Source of the DNA: Mucidula mucida | Taxonomy: Eukaryota; Basidiomycota; Agaricomycetes; Agaricales; Physalacriaceae | Direction of reading: 5' to 3' | Length of the DNA stretch: 64,000 nucleotides | Assembly (NCBI GenBank): GCA_015501055.1 | Contig: JADNYV010000017.1 | Coordinates: 1 to 64,000, forward strand | In this document: piece after piece, positions 1-10,913 of the stretch | Layout of the letters: every line of letters starts with the position of its first letter | Numbering within the stretch: the stretch's first letter is position 1 | Notes under the pieces: model-generated | Database searches by the model: none | Told to the model about the DNA's origin: nothing | The model's input: only the letters and a program-made list of their open reading frames with translations | Position numbers and translations under genes: made by a program

Positions 1-168
1 TCTTGCATGCGTACTACTGACAGTTAGCAATATTGCTCGGGAATAGGTGTCTCCGTTCCACAGTACGTTTTGTGGTACTGTAGATATAGTTATTAGCCTG
101 TACAGAAGTGAAAACCGTCGACGAACCTTCCAATCCTCCTTTTGGCACCAGCACTGCAATATCCTGGT

Positions 169-830
169 CAAACTATAAGTCTATGAAGATCTCGATGTAG
201 GGTGAATTCCATACGTGTCATCTTGCACTTGCTGCATAGGAATGAAGGCTTCTTTTCACCACACTGCGCTCTGCACCACTTGAGCCTGTTATAGTACCTC
301 TGCATCACTTTTTCCATCTGATCCCCTTTATCATCGTGTGATTCTTCGCCCTCATCATCACGATTATCCGCACGCTCTTCATTCCACGTCGCATTTTGGT
401 TTTCTGCTCTTCGGTGATGCCTGTCCAGCTAGCCTCGATTTTGCAGCCCCAGAGTTCGTTGAACCATATAGACTTGGTGATCGCCGCCCCTGTTCACGCA
501 CCCATTCATGCGACCCACCCCAGGCCGAGCCAAGATCAGACGTGCTTGAAGGGAGCCACTTCCTAACGTGATACTTGTCATCTTCCACCATGATGTAGCG
601 TACGCCATGCTGCGCTTCTTTGCCCGCTGTTACAAATCCCATCTACAAAGTCACCAACCGTTCGGGCATAAAGCAAAGAACGAACCTCGATATTGTACCC
701 CTTCCGATGAAGATACACATTTAGGAGATGTTCTCTTCCCGTGTCTACTAGGAGATCAAAGTCTTTGGTTCCCTGGGGGTCAGTAGGCGTTCCAGAAGGT
801 CCGCCTGCCAGCACGATGGAACAGAGTCGC
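169..830 (-). pseudogene. degenerate minus-strand coding relic
   Basis: Three open stretches on the minus strand follow one another in different frames. The first (about 814-578) has a nucleotidyltransferase-like look (GTKDFDLLVDTGREHLL). The second (642-379) is rich in K/R/W. The third, ending near 169, carries a Cys pattern (CRAQCG..FLCSKCK) like the first half of a MYND zinc finger, then loses the second half. No canonical intron joins the pieces. I read it as a decayed or fragmentary gene. The family is not recognised with certainty; the nucleotidyltransferase resemblance is weak inference. Confidence 0.3.
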
Positions 831-1304
831 TATTCCGCATGGTCCAGTGATACGGGGCGACTTGTGATGTTGACCCTCTTCATCAATGCCGGACTTTATG
901 ATTTTAGGATAATCCTCAGGCGTCGACGCTGGGAGAGGCTCCGTATCGAGAAATCTGACCTACGACGTGTTGGTATATTATATATTGAGGAGGTAAGTTT
1001 TTTTACCACTCCATACATGGTAATGAAAAAGAAAAAGACGCGTCTTATCAAGGATAAGGCGTCCAGGAATTGATGGTAAGGCGCTTTGCCTGAACGTGGG
1101 AACTATTTGGCTCCCAATTTGGAGCGTTTTGTTCTGTTTGTTTCCTCTTTTGTTCAAATGGATACATCTCTCGCGTATCAGGGGTACTCTCTGCACGCTA
1201 TAAAAGGTCGACCGACTCTGGCGATTTCTCTACTTGTCACCGCCCAGATTTCCCAAGTACGTTTTGTGTCTTTGTTGGTCTTCGCGTCTTGACTGCCTTA
1301 CGGT
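831..1304. other. no gene seen
   Basis: Short overlapping ORFs on both strands, none with family features. A TATAAAA-like motif near 1199 could be a remnant promoter for the MYND relic that follows. Confidence 0.3.
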
Positions 1305-2808
1305 ATGCCGCCTCGCCTTCCGAAGAATTACAAGGCGGATCCCGCACTCTCCGACCATTTTGATTTCCCCGTCTTCACCAAAACCACCTCCAAAGGGACT
1401 GCCCGTCATTGCGCACTTGTGCGAGTGCCATCCAAACTGGCCATTTCCACCTTTGTTGACAGTCTCTCCCATCCTGATGGACCTCAGCATTGTGTGTGAT
1501 TCTACCTTGGATGCCTTAACATGTTCACGGACACAGATGTTGTTTTCCAGGAGCTGCGTCTCGCCAGCCCCGAGATCTTCACCGCCATGCTGCGCTTCCT
1601 CACAGACAAGCGTAGCTCTCAAGTAATGTCAGCTTTGGAGACTAAACTTGCTCGATGCAGCTGTCCAAAGGACGACGGTACCTGGGATCACAGTCTAAGC
1701 CACTCAGATGCTTCTTTACGCCGCCTCATCAGTCGCATGTCTTCCCTTCTGATCAAAGCCCTCCTGCCCTTTGCAATTGAAGGGGTCACTTGGCCATCCC
1801 TAGAGCGTATCCTGAAGGATGCAAAGAAAGCAGCGAAACGCGGGGAGCGCACACCATGACCACTCAAGTCCGACGACCTTCTTCCGAATCCTCCGCAGGA
1901 CATGCTTGATATGTTATGGCAACACTACAATACGTACAAGGACGGCCAGCTGTTACTCGTCATCCAACTCCTCCTCGGTGCCACCGGAACAACTCTCACT
2001 TCTCTCCTCCACGCCGTGCCCTGTTGGCCAGAACAACTTGTGTCACATATCAACCGACTACTCAAGGACGCCTATTCAGATGCCCGTGTTCATATGGACT
2101 TTCGTACTCTCACTAGCATCTTATACTATGCGGTAGAGCGCTTCTTTCAGAACAATCCTTTGCTGGGGTTTGCCTGGGCTCCGCATGCGCCCGACACGGT
2201 TCGGCTTATGACCAAGGCATTGCAGCATGAACGCGATCCAATGATAATACGCACTCTCGTCAGAGTTGGCAAGGTTCTGTTTCCGAATCAACCCTCGCCT
2301 CATCTCTGATATGCCCTCCTATTCACCGTTGATTATGAAAGAGTTCTTCGACGACGTAGGCCCAGACCTTCATGTTCTCGCTTACGACAAGACTCAACGG
2401 TTTGCCCAGTCCGATGTCTGTCAGGCTCCTGACTGTATGGAGACCTTCTCCACCCAGAATCGCAAACTCAAGACGTGTTCTGGGTGCAAGACTGTTTCCT
2501 ACTGCTCTCGAGAATGCCAAGTCGCAGCATGGAAGCACGCACACGTGCCCCACAAACCGTTCTGTCCTGTCCTTGCAGCGTACAACGTCAAAATTGGCAT
2601 AGATTGGCGCAAGCTCTCGACTATTCTCGGGGCTTGGCAGGTAATCAGGAAGCAGTCTTTAGATGCAGGAATAACACCTTCGGAGGCCAAGAAACTACTC
2701 CGCTTCGATTACAAACTAATCAATTGGAAGAACTGTCGGAAGTTGGGAGAGGTGGATCCTGTTGAATTTCGGACAAGGATGAGCATGGATTCTATGTACT
2801 TGAATTGA
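1305..2808 (+). pseudogene. MYND-type zinc-finger protein, broken copy 1
   Basis: A long fungal MYND-finger protein can be followed from about 1305 to the stop at 2808, but it is interrupted. There is an in-frame TGA at 1497-1499, a second TGA at 1857-1859 where the related copy at 31.6-32.9 kb has TGG (Trp), and a frame change between about 2270 and 2310. The C-terminal piece keeps an intact MYND finger: CQAPDC, then CSGC, YCSREC and H..HKPFC. MYND fingers bind zinc and usually mediate protein-protein contacts; the N-terminal half is the helical lineage-specific part with no known role. Because two lesions are substitutions to stops, sequencing indels alone cannot explain it. A second relic of the same family at 31560-32911 has different lesions. 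Confidence 0.75.
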
Positions 2809-3454
2809 TGTGGTGACTCGTTATGTTGGCAGGCGACATTAAGCTTTCTTTTTTCTAGCATGAACGAATGAAAATCATACTTAGATGAATCAGTGTATCC
2901 TGACATTCTCCAACCGAGTCCCCACTTCAATTCAAGGGTACTTCCGGCAGGCTGTCGTGCGACTTTTCTTGACCATGGCTTCTTGGACGCCGAAGCATCG
3001 ACAAGCAATGTTGAAAAGGAGTCAATTGACGACTACTCACTCTCATTTCGCCGTCGCGCCTCCTCAGTGGGAGGCCTATGTGCTAAGCGGTTTTCCTTGA
3101 GCATCTGATTTCTGGTACGGCTCTTTCCAATTCCTGAGTGTGGCGCAAGATGCTCTGACTCAAGCCGCCTTAGACGGAAATAGATATACATCGGCGGCCT
3201 GTCCCAGGAATGCAGCGAAGTCTAGTGTTCCATCAGGAGGGATGCTTTGGGTCATAAGGCTTGGCTACATCCCCATTGGGGTGAGTCATTCGAATTGTGG
3301 CGATGGCGAATGCTGCATTCCAGTCCAATAACCATGTGATTCACGCTGAATGCAATGAGGGGCTAATACTTCGTGATCTGGCAAAAACAATTGCAGTCGG
3401 AGTCGCTGTCAGCATTACAGCGTCTATTCGACAAGATCCAGAAACCTACTCGAG
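2809..3454. other. no gene seen
   Basis: About 650 bp between the MYND relic and the left repeat arm. Only short uncharacterised ORFs (for example 3297-3536 +) without motif support. Confidence 0.3.
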
Positions 3455-3833
3455 AGCTGTGTTTTCTCTAAATGGAACAACAAAAGAAGGTCATTCCAAG
3501 AACAAGGCGCCCGGATGGGGGCTGGACAGGTGCTGATAAGCGCTAAGGGAAGCACGTATGGGAACGAGGACCCACAATCGTCCAAATCAGGGAGTGGTCA
3601 TCTACGCGTGCAGCACGCATTTCTTGGTCGATTGGGGTGCTTGAAGTGGCATCCGAAGCTATTGCGTACCCGAAAACGTCCCAACAGAGGAGACATCGCG
3701 TCGAATGCACATTCGCGAGACGAAAAGTACAAGGAAAAGGGACGATCCTGTTCTGATCTCCGCAAAACAATAGCGTTGAATCATGCGCTGATGGCTGCAT
3801 CGCTAAGCTGTCTGCGCGGGCCGGGCCGTCTGG

Positions 3834-3850
3834 CCTATAAAAGAGGGAGC
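3834..3850 (+). promoter_or_regulatory. TATA-box promoter in repeat copy L
   Basis: The sequence CTATAAAAGAGGGAGCC lies about 65 bp upstream of the conserved small ORF and is kept in copy R (plus coordinates about 9771-9787, inverted) and with one change in copy 3 (about 48411-48427, inverted). A purine/pyrimidine-rich leader follows. Position and conservation suggest a polymerase II core promoter driving transcription through the repeat; no expression data are available here. Confidence 0.6.
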
Positions 3851-3900
3851 CTCAGTTCCATTTCCTCAATCTGGCTCTCTCTTTTACCACCACCACCATC

Positions 3901-4002
3901 ATGAGCCTTAGACGTCGAGCACCTTTGCCTCGTCGTCGTTGCGGTCGCTTTATCGTGCAATGGTACTGTCCTATCCTGCCTCATCGCAGGGCTCCTCATT
4001 GA
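3901..4002 (+). CDS. small basic ORF of repeat family (copy L)
   Basis: A 33-residue ORF begins MSLRRRAPLPRRRCG and has the first ATG downstream of the TATA box. The same N-terminus is found in copy R and copy 3, but the C-terminal residues differ because of a one-base difference after the WYCPI segment. It is Arg-rich at the start. Whether it is translated is unknown; conservation could reflect only recent common ancestry. Confidence 0.35.
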   Translation: MSLRRRAPLPRRRCGRFIVQWYCPILPHRRAPH

Positions 4003-5283
4003 CATGGCTTTGTAGATCGCAACTCATCCCCCCCTGGTCATCAAGACCTGACATGTCACACACACGTCGTCTGACCTGGCTAGACTACCACGTCGCCACG
4101 GTCGCGATTCATTGCACGCACGATCGGCTGCACACTGCGCCACATAACAGATCGTCGAAGCCTTGCTGGGGAGGGCCCCAATCAAGTATGATCCTTCTCT
4201 TTGTGTCGACGGCACTGATGGCGACGTAGATTTTTTTTTTCTTTTTCTTCTTTTTTGTAAGTCGCCGCCCGACTTGTCTTTCTTGTGGCTAACATCGGTT
4301 GTTAGTTTTCCTCTCTCTCCTCTTTGAATACGACCACCATACCCATTCAGCCTTCTCCTCAGCTGGAGTGACTCTCACCGCTCGATGTGCGCATGCGTGG
4401 CTGTCCGACAAGCACTCACAGCAAGAGGCCAACCCAAACGGGTCAGAAATGGCGCTGTGCAGTCGTCAGACAGCCGGCGCGTCCTCATCGGGTACGAAAG
4501 CTCGTCGACTCGCTGTGGTTGTTCGGTGGCGTAATCCGTGAGCGCCCCAATGCGAGTGCTCCGTAGCCATGGGTCCCTGGTTCTCCGAGGCGTAAGCCGT
4601 GAGCGCTACCAAGTCTCCGCTGCCTCGGACCAACGACGACTGCTATACACCCTTGGAAACGACTACGACTACTTACTATGCTGCCACCACACCAATAGTA
4701 TGATCCGCCACTATGCTATGCTTACCCAAACAACGACTGCTCTTATCCTCGAGGATCTTCATCCCTCAAGTCCGACTCTTGGGGGCTCTGAAATGCTAGA
4801 CGATGTGCATCTTCGCCGAATAGAAGTGCTGCGTCGTCGCCCGAGTGAAAACTCTACTGTCGCTTCTTCTCCTCCTCTCTCGAACTCAACACTTACCTAT
4901 TTCTCAGATCGACCAAATATGCTCCGATTGTTTTTGTTGAGCGCTTCATCCCCCTCGGCGGGCTCTGAAAAGTTAGACGATGCGCATCTTTTACAAAGTG
5001 ACTCGTCGTTGCCCGAACGAAGATTGGTCTTGTACGTCGAGTCTTTTTTATCCTATGCCTTTAATTGACATGTTCTCTAGGCCGACCAAATATGCTCCGA
5101 GTAACATCGTTGAGTGCTTCATCCCCCGAGTCCGATCCCCGGGGGGCTCTGAAAAGTTAGACGATGTGCATCTTCCAAAGAAGTGCTGCGTCGTTGCGGG
5201 GAAGGACGTGTGAAAGGTAATTGTTACTGTGTTCTGGTCTGAATGTCCATACTGACTCTTCCCCAGGTAGACCCAAGTTTCTC

Positions 5284-6278
5284 TTCGAGCTCCTGTCTAT
5301 ATCTTAGTCAGTAACCGACGACCTCCCCGCGCCCAGCGTACGACCTCGTGACCGTGTAATCTTCCTCAAAACTCTGGATGCCGCCACAGTATGAAATCTG
5401 ATGACCGTCTGCCCCGTCTGCGGCGTACGAAGAAATCTGGTCTGCCAAACGCTTTATCGCCTCTTAGCTCCGACGACAATTTGCTGCTCGACCTTCAAAC
5501 TCATGTTTACTAAGTTTGTGGATTAGTTACTTACTTGAATCTTTCTTTTTCTTTCTCGTTGTTGGCATGAAAACGCCTTTGTCACGTATTACTTATGTTC
5601 CAAATATATTGTGTGTTCTCTTTGAACGTCGCAGAATACTTGATCGTCACTGAAGTATCCTGCACTCACAGTGTTCTCGTACAAGCAGCCGCGACTTCGA
5701 TTGTTACTAGATGGACTGCAGTCAGGAAGGTCATGCAGGCATTGAAAACGCCAGAAAAACACTGACTGGGATGAATGTTGATTGTCTTCCCGGCACTACA
5801 GACAGACTAGTACATCGTAGAGTAGCCCGATGGTCAGGCCAGACGCCGCCAGACGGGGGAGGAGGTGCCTGTCTCAGCGCTGATCGATGTCTTGTTGCGG
5901 GCGTAAATAAATCTCTATTGCCATGGATTAGAGTTATTTTTTGATTGCTTCCGCTTCGCCACGTTGAAAGGCTGTTGCAGAAAGAGAACAATTGAAGAAA
6001 AGAAGAAGGTTCTGGTCCTCAGAAGTTCGACAAGATTGAATAGCAAAGAACAAGATGTATGTTGCGGCGACATGACACCGTGAAGGGAGAGAAGTGAGCT
6101 CAAAACGTTTCAACATATGGACGTGGCAGTGCAAAAAGGGTCTCCACTCCGTTCTGGAACGATCATCATCATCTTTGACGACACTTGACAAGCGCTGGTT
6201 GCTTACCCTTTTGCCATTCCACACGGACTTTCTACTTGCCATTAATTAGCTTTCCAATTCTTAGATGACCGAGGAAAG
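5284..6278. other. inter-repeat spacer, no gene seen
   Basis: Unique sequence between the left arm and the membrane-protein gene. ORF 5711-5944 (+) and overlapping minus ORFs have no motif support. The part from about 6200 probably contains the promoter and 5' UTR of the downstream gene. Confidence 0.3.
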
Positions 6279-7696
6279 ATGTTGAATCTTGCGCCGCTAA
6301 ATACACGGCGAGCAATGCTGCCAAGGCAGACGGTAAGAATACCCTACTGTTGTGAAAATGGCAAAACTGATTGAGTGAGAAGGAAACCGGAACAGGAACT
6401 AGTACCGGCACTGGCACTGGCACTGGTACAGGCGGTGGAGGTGGTGGTGGCGGAACAGGGACCAGTGGAGGAACAGATGGTGGCGGTTCGCAAACTGGAG
6501 GAACAGACCAACAAGCAAGGTATGTCATTTCATTACTGCGCTTCTCAATGCCAATCATGAACGACTCTCTTTAGCTCTGCTCCACCGAATTCCGAGCCTT
6601 CTTCTTCGCCGGGCTCGGGCTCGAGCCAGCCGCCCGTATCGCAACCTTCCAGTCAGCCTCCGTCTTCCTCGCCATCCTCTACGCCCAGCTCCACTCCACC
6701 TTCATCCTCTCCCTCCTCGAGTCCCCCTTCATCTACTCCTTCTTCTTCCCCCTCGAGTTCCCCCTCATCCCTTCCACCACATCAACGACAACCTCCAGTC
6801 AAACGAGCACTATCACCTCACTTGCCGATTCGTCAAATTCGAGTGCTCCGCCGACATCTTCAGGCTCGACCACGCTTACGACAGTGACTACTGAGGTCAA
6901 CGGTCAACTAACAACTTTCACGTCTGCGATTCCCACCGGTCTATCCACTCAGTTTGCAAGCAACACCGACACCGCCTCGAGAACGGCCTTGATCGCCGGA
7001 GTCACGACAGCAGCAGTTGTTCTGCTCGCGCTTGCTCTTGGTGTTATCTTCGTTATCAAACGCGCCCGGAAAAGACGTGTCGGTTGGGTGGAAGCTATTC
7101 GACGTACTCGCAGAGAAGGTATGGGTGCTGGCGCCATGGGTTTACTCGATGGCGAATTCGACGATGACCGTCCCCCATATCGTGATCAGATGCGCTCGGT
7201 CCCGTCCACGTCCAATGTCAATTTAATGGCGGTGGGTAGCCACAGTAGGCATCCCTCATCGCCGTCCCCGCCAATCACTCCTGCTCCCGCTCCCGGCCCG
7301 TACCAGCACCACTACCACTACGTCCATGGCCGAGAAAACTCCAGCCCCGCGCCATCTGTTTTCCGTGCATCGGACTCGGGGAGCATATTCCACGAGGAAG
7401 TTTGGCCGCCTCCAAATAGAAGTTTAGTTAATGTCGACGATGGCTCCTCACCAGTACCGTCACCGACCAGGCAGACGGCAAATTATTCCCCTTCAAAGCT
7501 GGCAGCTGCATCACCGACAATGTCTACCCATCTTCGCGATTCAGATCCATTTAGATCGGTGTATTCGCCTCCACCAGAGGCCGGCAGTTCCGTGTCCTTG
7601 AATCATCCACGGACGCCTTCCGTCGTCACCATGCTCCCCCCAGGCGCTGCCGCACCCGCTGTGCCCAGTCCGCTTACTGTTGTCAATAATCCGTAA
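6279..7696 (+). CDS. single-pass membrane protein, Ser/Thr/Pro-rich ectodomain
   Basis: Proposed exons: 6279-6332, 6380-6519 and 6575-7696. The second exon encodes a Gly-Thr repeat then poly-Gly; the third a long Ser/Pro tract, a Ser/Thr tract, one transmembrane helix (core GVTTAAVVLLALALGVIFVI), a basic stop-transfer (KRARKRR) and a disordered cytoplasmic tail rich in Ser and Pro. This layout resembles fungal cell-surface/wall-stress sensor-like proteins, but no ligand domain is recognised and no clear signal peptide is seen, so the start is uncertain. The Ser/Pro and Ser/Thr tracts lie in different frames: a one-base break occurs at the C run near 6769-6771. I treat it as a likely indel rather than a dead gene. 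It sits alone between the two inverted repeat arms. Confidence 0.6.
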
Positions 7697-8314
7697 TCGC
7701 TTTTGGACCACTACACTTTCCTTATCCTCGTTCCGTACATTGGCTTTACTTATTACATACCTCGTCTCTAGTTCGACGGACTTTTGGTACTATCGCATTG
7801 GGACCAAGCTCACAATTATTGAAAGCTCTTGCTATGTCAAAGGCTGATTCGTTTAGAAGCGTGCTTTCATTATCCCGCACTTCTCAAAACTTCCTCCAAG
7901 CAAATACTAACTGAGACACCTCCGAGTCACACTAGTGAACAGAAGGTCCCAACGAATATGGCAAGTCAGTTCAGACCCTCCTGGAGAGACATATTGCATC
8001 TTACGGTGATGACAACGATTCATAGGAAAACACACAATACATATATTCGTTCTACGGTACATGACAAGAGGCATTTGCCTTGAGGAACAAAAAAGTAAGA
8101 GTTCAGCCTGTGAAACGTTGATGAGAAATCGCAGGAGTCAGGTTAATAGAAGCGTTAGTCAAGCGAAGAGTCATCTAGAATCAGAGGCACCAGGTGGAGA
8201 GGGAATGTAGAGTCCTAGTGGCCATCCAGATTGTTCAAGCATTTGGCACGACCAACAGTCCGAGGTCGGTCAAGGCGCAGTAAGAATATCAGCAGACCAA
8301 GAAGAGGGACTGAG
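7697..8314. other. inter-repeat spacer, no gene seen
   Basis: 3' flank of the membrane-protein gene up to the right repeat arm. Only short ORFs (7829-8083 +) without support. Confidence 0.3.
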
Positions 8315-10195
8315 AGTAAAAACTTGGGTCCACCTGGGGAAGAGTCAGTATGGACATTCAGACCAGAACACAGTAACAATTACCTTTCACACATCCTTCC
8401 CCGCAACGACGCAGCACTTCTTTGGAAGATGCACATCGTCTAACTTTTCAGAGCCCCCCGGGGATCGGACTCGGGGGGATGAAGCACTCAACGATGTTAC
8501 TCGGAGCATATTTGGTCGGCCTAGAGAACATGTCATTAAAGGCATAGATATAAAAAAGACTCGACGTACAAGACCAATCTTCGTTCGGGCAACGACGAGT
8601 CACTTTGTAAAAGATGCGCATCGTCTAACTTTTCAGAGCCCGCCGAGGGGGATGAAGCGCTCAACAAAAACAATCGGAGCATATTTGGTCGATCTGAGAA
8701 ATAGGTAAGTGTTGAGTTCGAGAGGACGGAGGAGAAGAAGCGCACAGTAAGAGTTTTCACTCGGGCGACGACGCAGCACTTCTATTCGGGCGAAGATGCA
8801 CATCGTCTAGCATTTCAGAGCCCCCAAGAGTCGGACTTGAGGGATGAAGATCCTCGAGGATAAGAGCAGTCGTTGTTTGGGTAAGCATAGCATAGTGGCG
8901 GATCATACTATTGGTGTGGTGGCAGCATAGTAAGTAGTCGTAGTCGTTTCCAAGGGTGTATAGCAGTCGTCGTTGGTCCGAGGCAGCGGAGACTTGGTAG
9001 CGCTCACGGCTTACGCCTCGGAGAACCAGGGACCCATGGCTACGGAGCACTCGCATTGGGGCGCTCACGGATTACGCCACCGAACAACCACAGCGAGTCG
9101 ACGAGCTTTCGTACCCGATGAGGACGCGCCGGCTGTCTGACGACTGCACAGCGCCATTTCTGACCCGTTTGGGTTGGCCTCTTGCTGTGAGTGCTTGTCG
9201 GACAGCCACGCATGCGCACATCGAGCGGTGAGAGTCACTCTAGCTGAGGAGAAGGCTGAATGGGTATGGTGGTCGTATTCAAGAGGAGAGAGAGGAAAAC
9301 TAGACAACCGATGTTAGCCACAAGAAAGACAAGTCGGGCGGCGACTTACAAGAAAGAAGGAAAAAGAAGAAACATATAAAGAATATCTACGTCGCCATCA
9401 GTGCCGTCGACCAAAAGAGAAGGGATCATACTTGATTGGGGACCCTCCCCAGCAAGGCTTCGACGATCTGTTATGTGGCGCAGTCGTGCAGCCGATCGTG
9501 CGTGCAATGAATCGCGACCGTGGCGACGTGGTAGTCTAGCCAGGTCAGACGACGTGTGTGTGACATGTCAGGTCTTGATGACCAGGGGGGGATGAGTTGC
9601 GATCTACAAAGCCATGTCAATGAGGAGCCCTGCGATGAGGCAGATAGGACAGTACCATTGCACGATAAAGCGACCGCAACGACGACGAGGCAAAGGTGCT
9701 CGACGTCTAAGGCTCATGATGGTGGTGGTGGTAAAAGAGAGAGCCAGATTGATGGAAATGGAACTGAGGCTCCCTCTTTTATAGGCCAGACGGCCCGGCC
9801 CGCGCAAACAGCTTAGCGGTGCAGCCATCAGCGCATGATTCAACGCCATTGTGTTGCGGAGATCAGAACAGGATCGTCCCTTTTCCTTGTACTTTTCGTC
9901 TTCGCGAATGTGCATTCGACGCGTTCTTTCCCTCTATTAAGATGCCTTCGGGTACGCAATAGCTCATGAATGCCACTTCAAGCACCCAAATCGACAGAGA
10001 AATGCGTGCTGGACGCGTAGATGACCGCTCCCCGATTTGCACGATTGTGGGTCCTCGCTCCCATATGTGGCTTCGCTTAGCGCTTATCAGCAGATACACA
10101 GGTTCGCGGAGGGCCTTGTACATTCTTGGAATGCTGTCCTTTTGTTCTCTCATTTCAAGAACAAGGATTAAGAATGGACATCGTCAGAAGATAGT
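8315..10195 (-). repeat. dispersed repeat family, right inverted arm (copy R)
   Basis: Reverse-complement partner of 3455-5283 with very high identity over most of its length, including the TATA box, the small ORF (9717-9604), the long open frames (9307-9065, 9068-8757, 8760-8536) and the three exon-intron-like units at its low-coordinate end. The arms point toward each other across a spacer of about 3 kb holding a host-type gene. Outer edges are approximate; near 10140-10195 only weak similarity to the other copies remains. Confidence 0.85.
9604..9717 (-). CDS. small basic ORF of repeat family (copy R)
   Basis: A 37-residue ORF with the same N-terminus as copy L (MSLRRRAPLPRRRCG) but a longer hydrophobic end (PICLIAGLLIDMAL), giving a basic head and short hydrophobic tail. 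The difference from copy L is a single base. It lies just downstream of the inverted TATA box at about 9771-9787. Translation is unproven. Confidence 0.35.
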   Translation of the reverse strand: MSLRRRAPLPRRRCGRFIVQWYCPICLIAGLLIDMAL

Positions 10196-10913
10196 GCTGG
10201 CACCAGAATGGACTTTCTGATCGCCGTTGGACTTGTATCTCTTGGCCGGCCTGTTTGACGCGCCTTCCCAGTCAAGAATCCTCCGGAATCTGATTCTCTA
10301 GTAAGGAGTGCATCGTAGTAAACAAGAGTCACTTTGATACAAAGGCAATGCTGACTAGTTAGGTAGCGTTAGCGAGACTGTATTCAGACTCAGCGTCTTC
10401 ATCGGGCCAGGTATAATAGTCTTGTAGTGAGTCCTAGGCAGCCGTCCTTCAGATTAACGCGGCCCATGAGGGAACAGTGAGGGACGAAACCACATTTTTC
10501 TTGACTAGCAACGCACTCGGAACGGCTGGTGCCGATGTCCATGTTGTGGCGGAGGACGGCGGACAGTCGTCGTCGTCGAGCATCGTGAGTGGTCGTGAGT
10601 GTAAGGAGGAAAGGCGCGCAATGTGTCATCAGCTGAATCTGCCAGGCGTTGTCGCGTCGCCATTCGCGCCCGCTCGATATCGCCGCTTCCAGTACCTTAG
10701 CCGCTTGTACACTCACATAGGTCCAGGTAGCAAATAAGCAACGCGATGGGTCGGTCAGGCCTCGAAAATGCTAATCAGGGAGGAAATCGAACAAACCGAA
10801 GTGGGTATGTCAAATTCAGATGCTACTTGGATAATACAGACTAAGTACTGGCTGTAGATTCGAAAAACCATTCATGAAGATATATAGAAAAGTGTATATA
10901 GCGTACAATTCAT
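10196..10913. other. no gene seen
   Basis: Region beyond the right repeat arm to the 3' end of the next gene. ORFs 10399-10716 (-) and 10477-10737 (+) overlap each other and show no family signal. The part next to 10914 is presumably 3' UTR. Confidence 0.3.

Larger units (their letters stand above)
3455..5283 (+). repeat. dispersed repeat family, left inverted arm (copy L)
   Basis: This segment is almost identical to the reverse complement of 8315-10195 and clearly related to 47170-48830 (minus) and 35336-35800 (plus). In order it contains: a TATA box (about 3836), a small ORF (3901-4002), intron-like segments with canonical ends and branch sites (4186-4229 and 4257-4305), a GC-rich part with long open frames (4299-5068), then three related units of about 165-190 bp (about 4740-4910, 4911-5080, 5081-5283). 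Each unit is an exon-like block containing the core GGGCTCTGAAAAGTTAGACG (or close variants) followed by an intron-like block ending in CAG or TAG. Boundaries are approximate, defined by where similarity to the other copies fades. I see no reverse transcriptase, transposase, TG..CA ends or clear target duplication. Solo LTR, MITE-like element or repeated host transcription unit all remain possible. Confidence 0.85.

Noticed and set aside
1230..1626. Overlapping 130-residue ORFs on both strands
   Set aside because: They lie in the wrong frames across the MYND relic, whose blocks are confirmed by comparison with copy 2.
3455..5283. Solo LTR of a retrotransposon
   Set aside because: The TATA box and length would fit, but no TG..CA ends, no target duplication and no retroelement coding region are visible in the window. 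I left it as one alternative, not a call.
6232..6558. Minus-strand Pro/Val-rich ORF
   Set aside because: Antisense of the Gly-Thr repeat exon at 6380-6519; no independent support.
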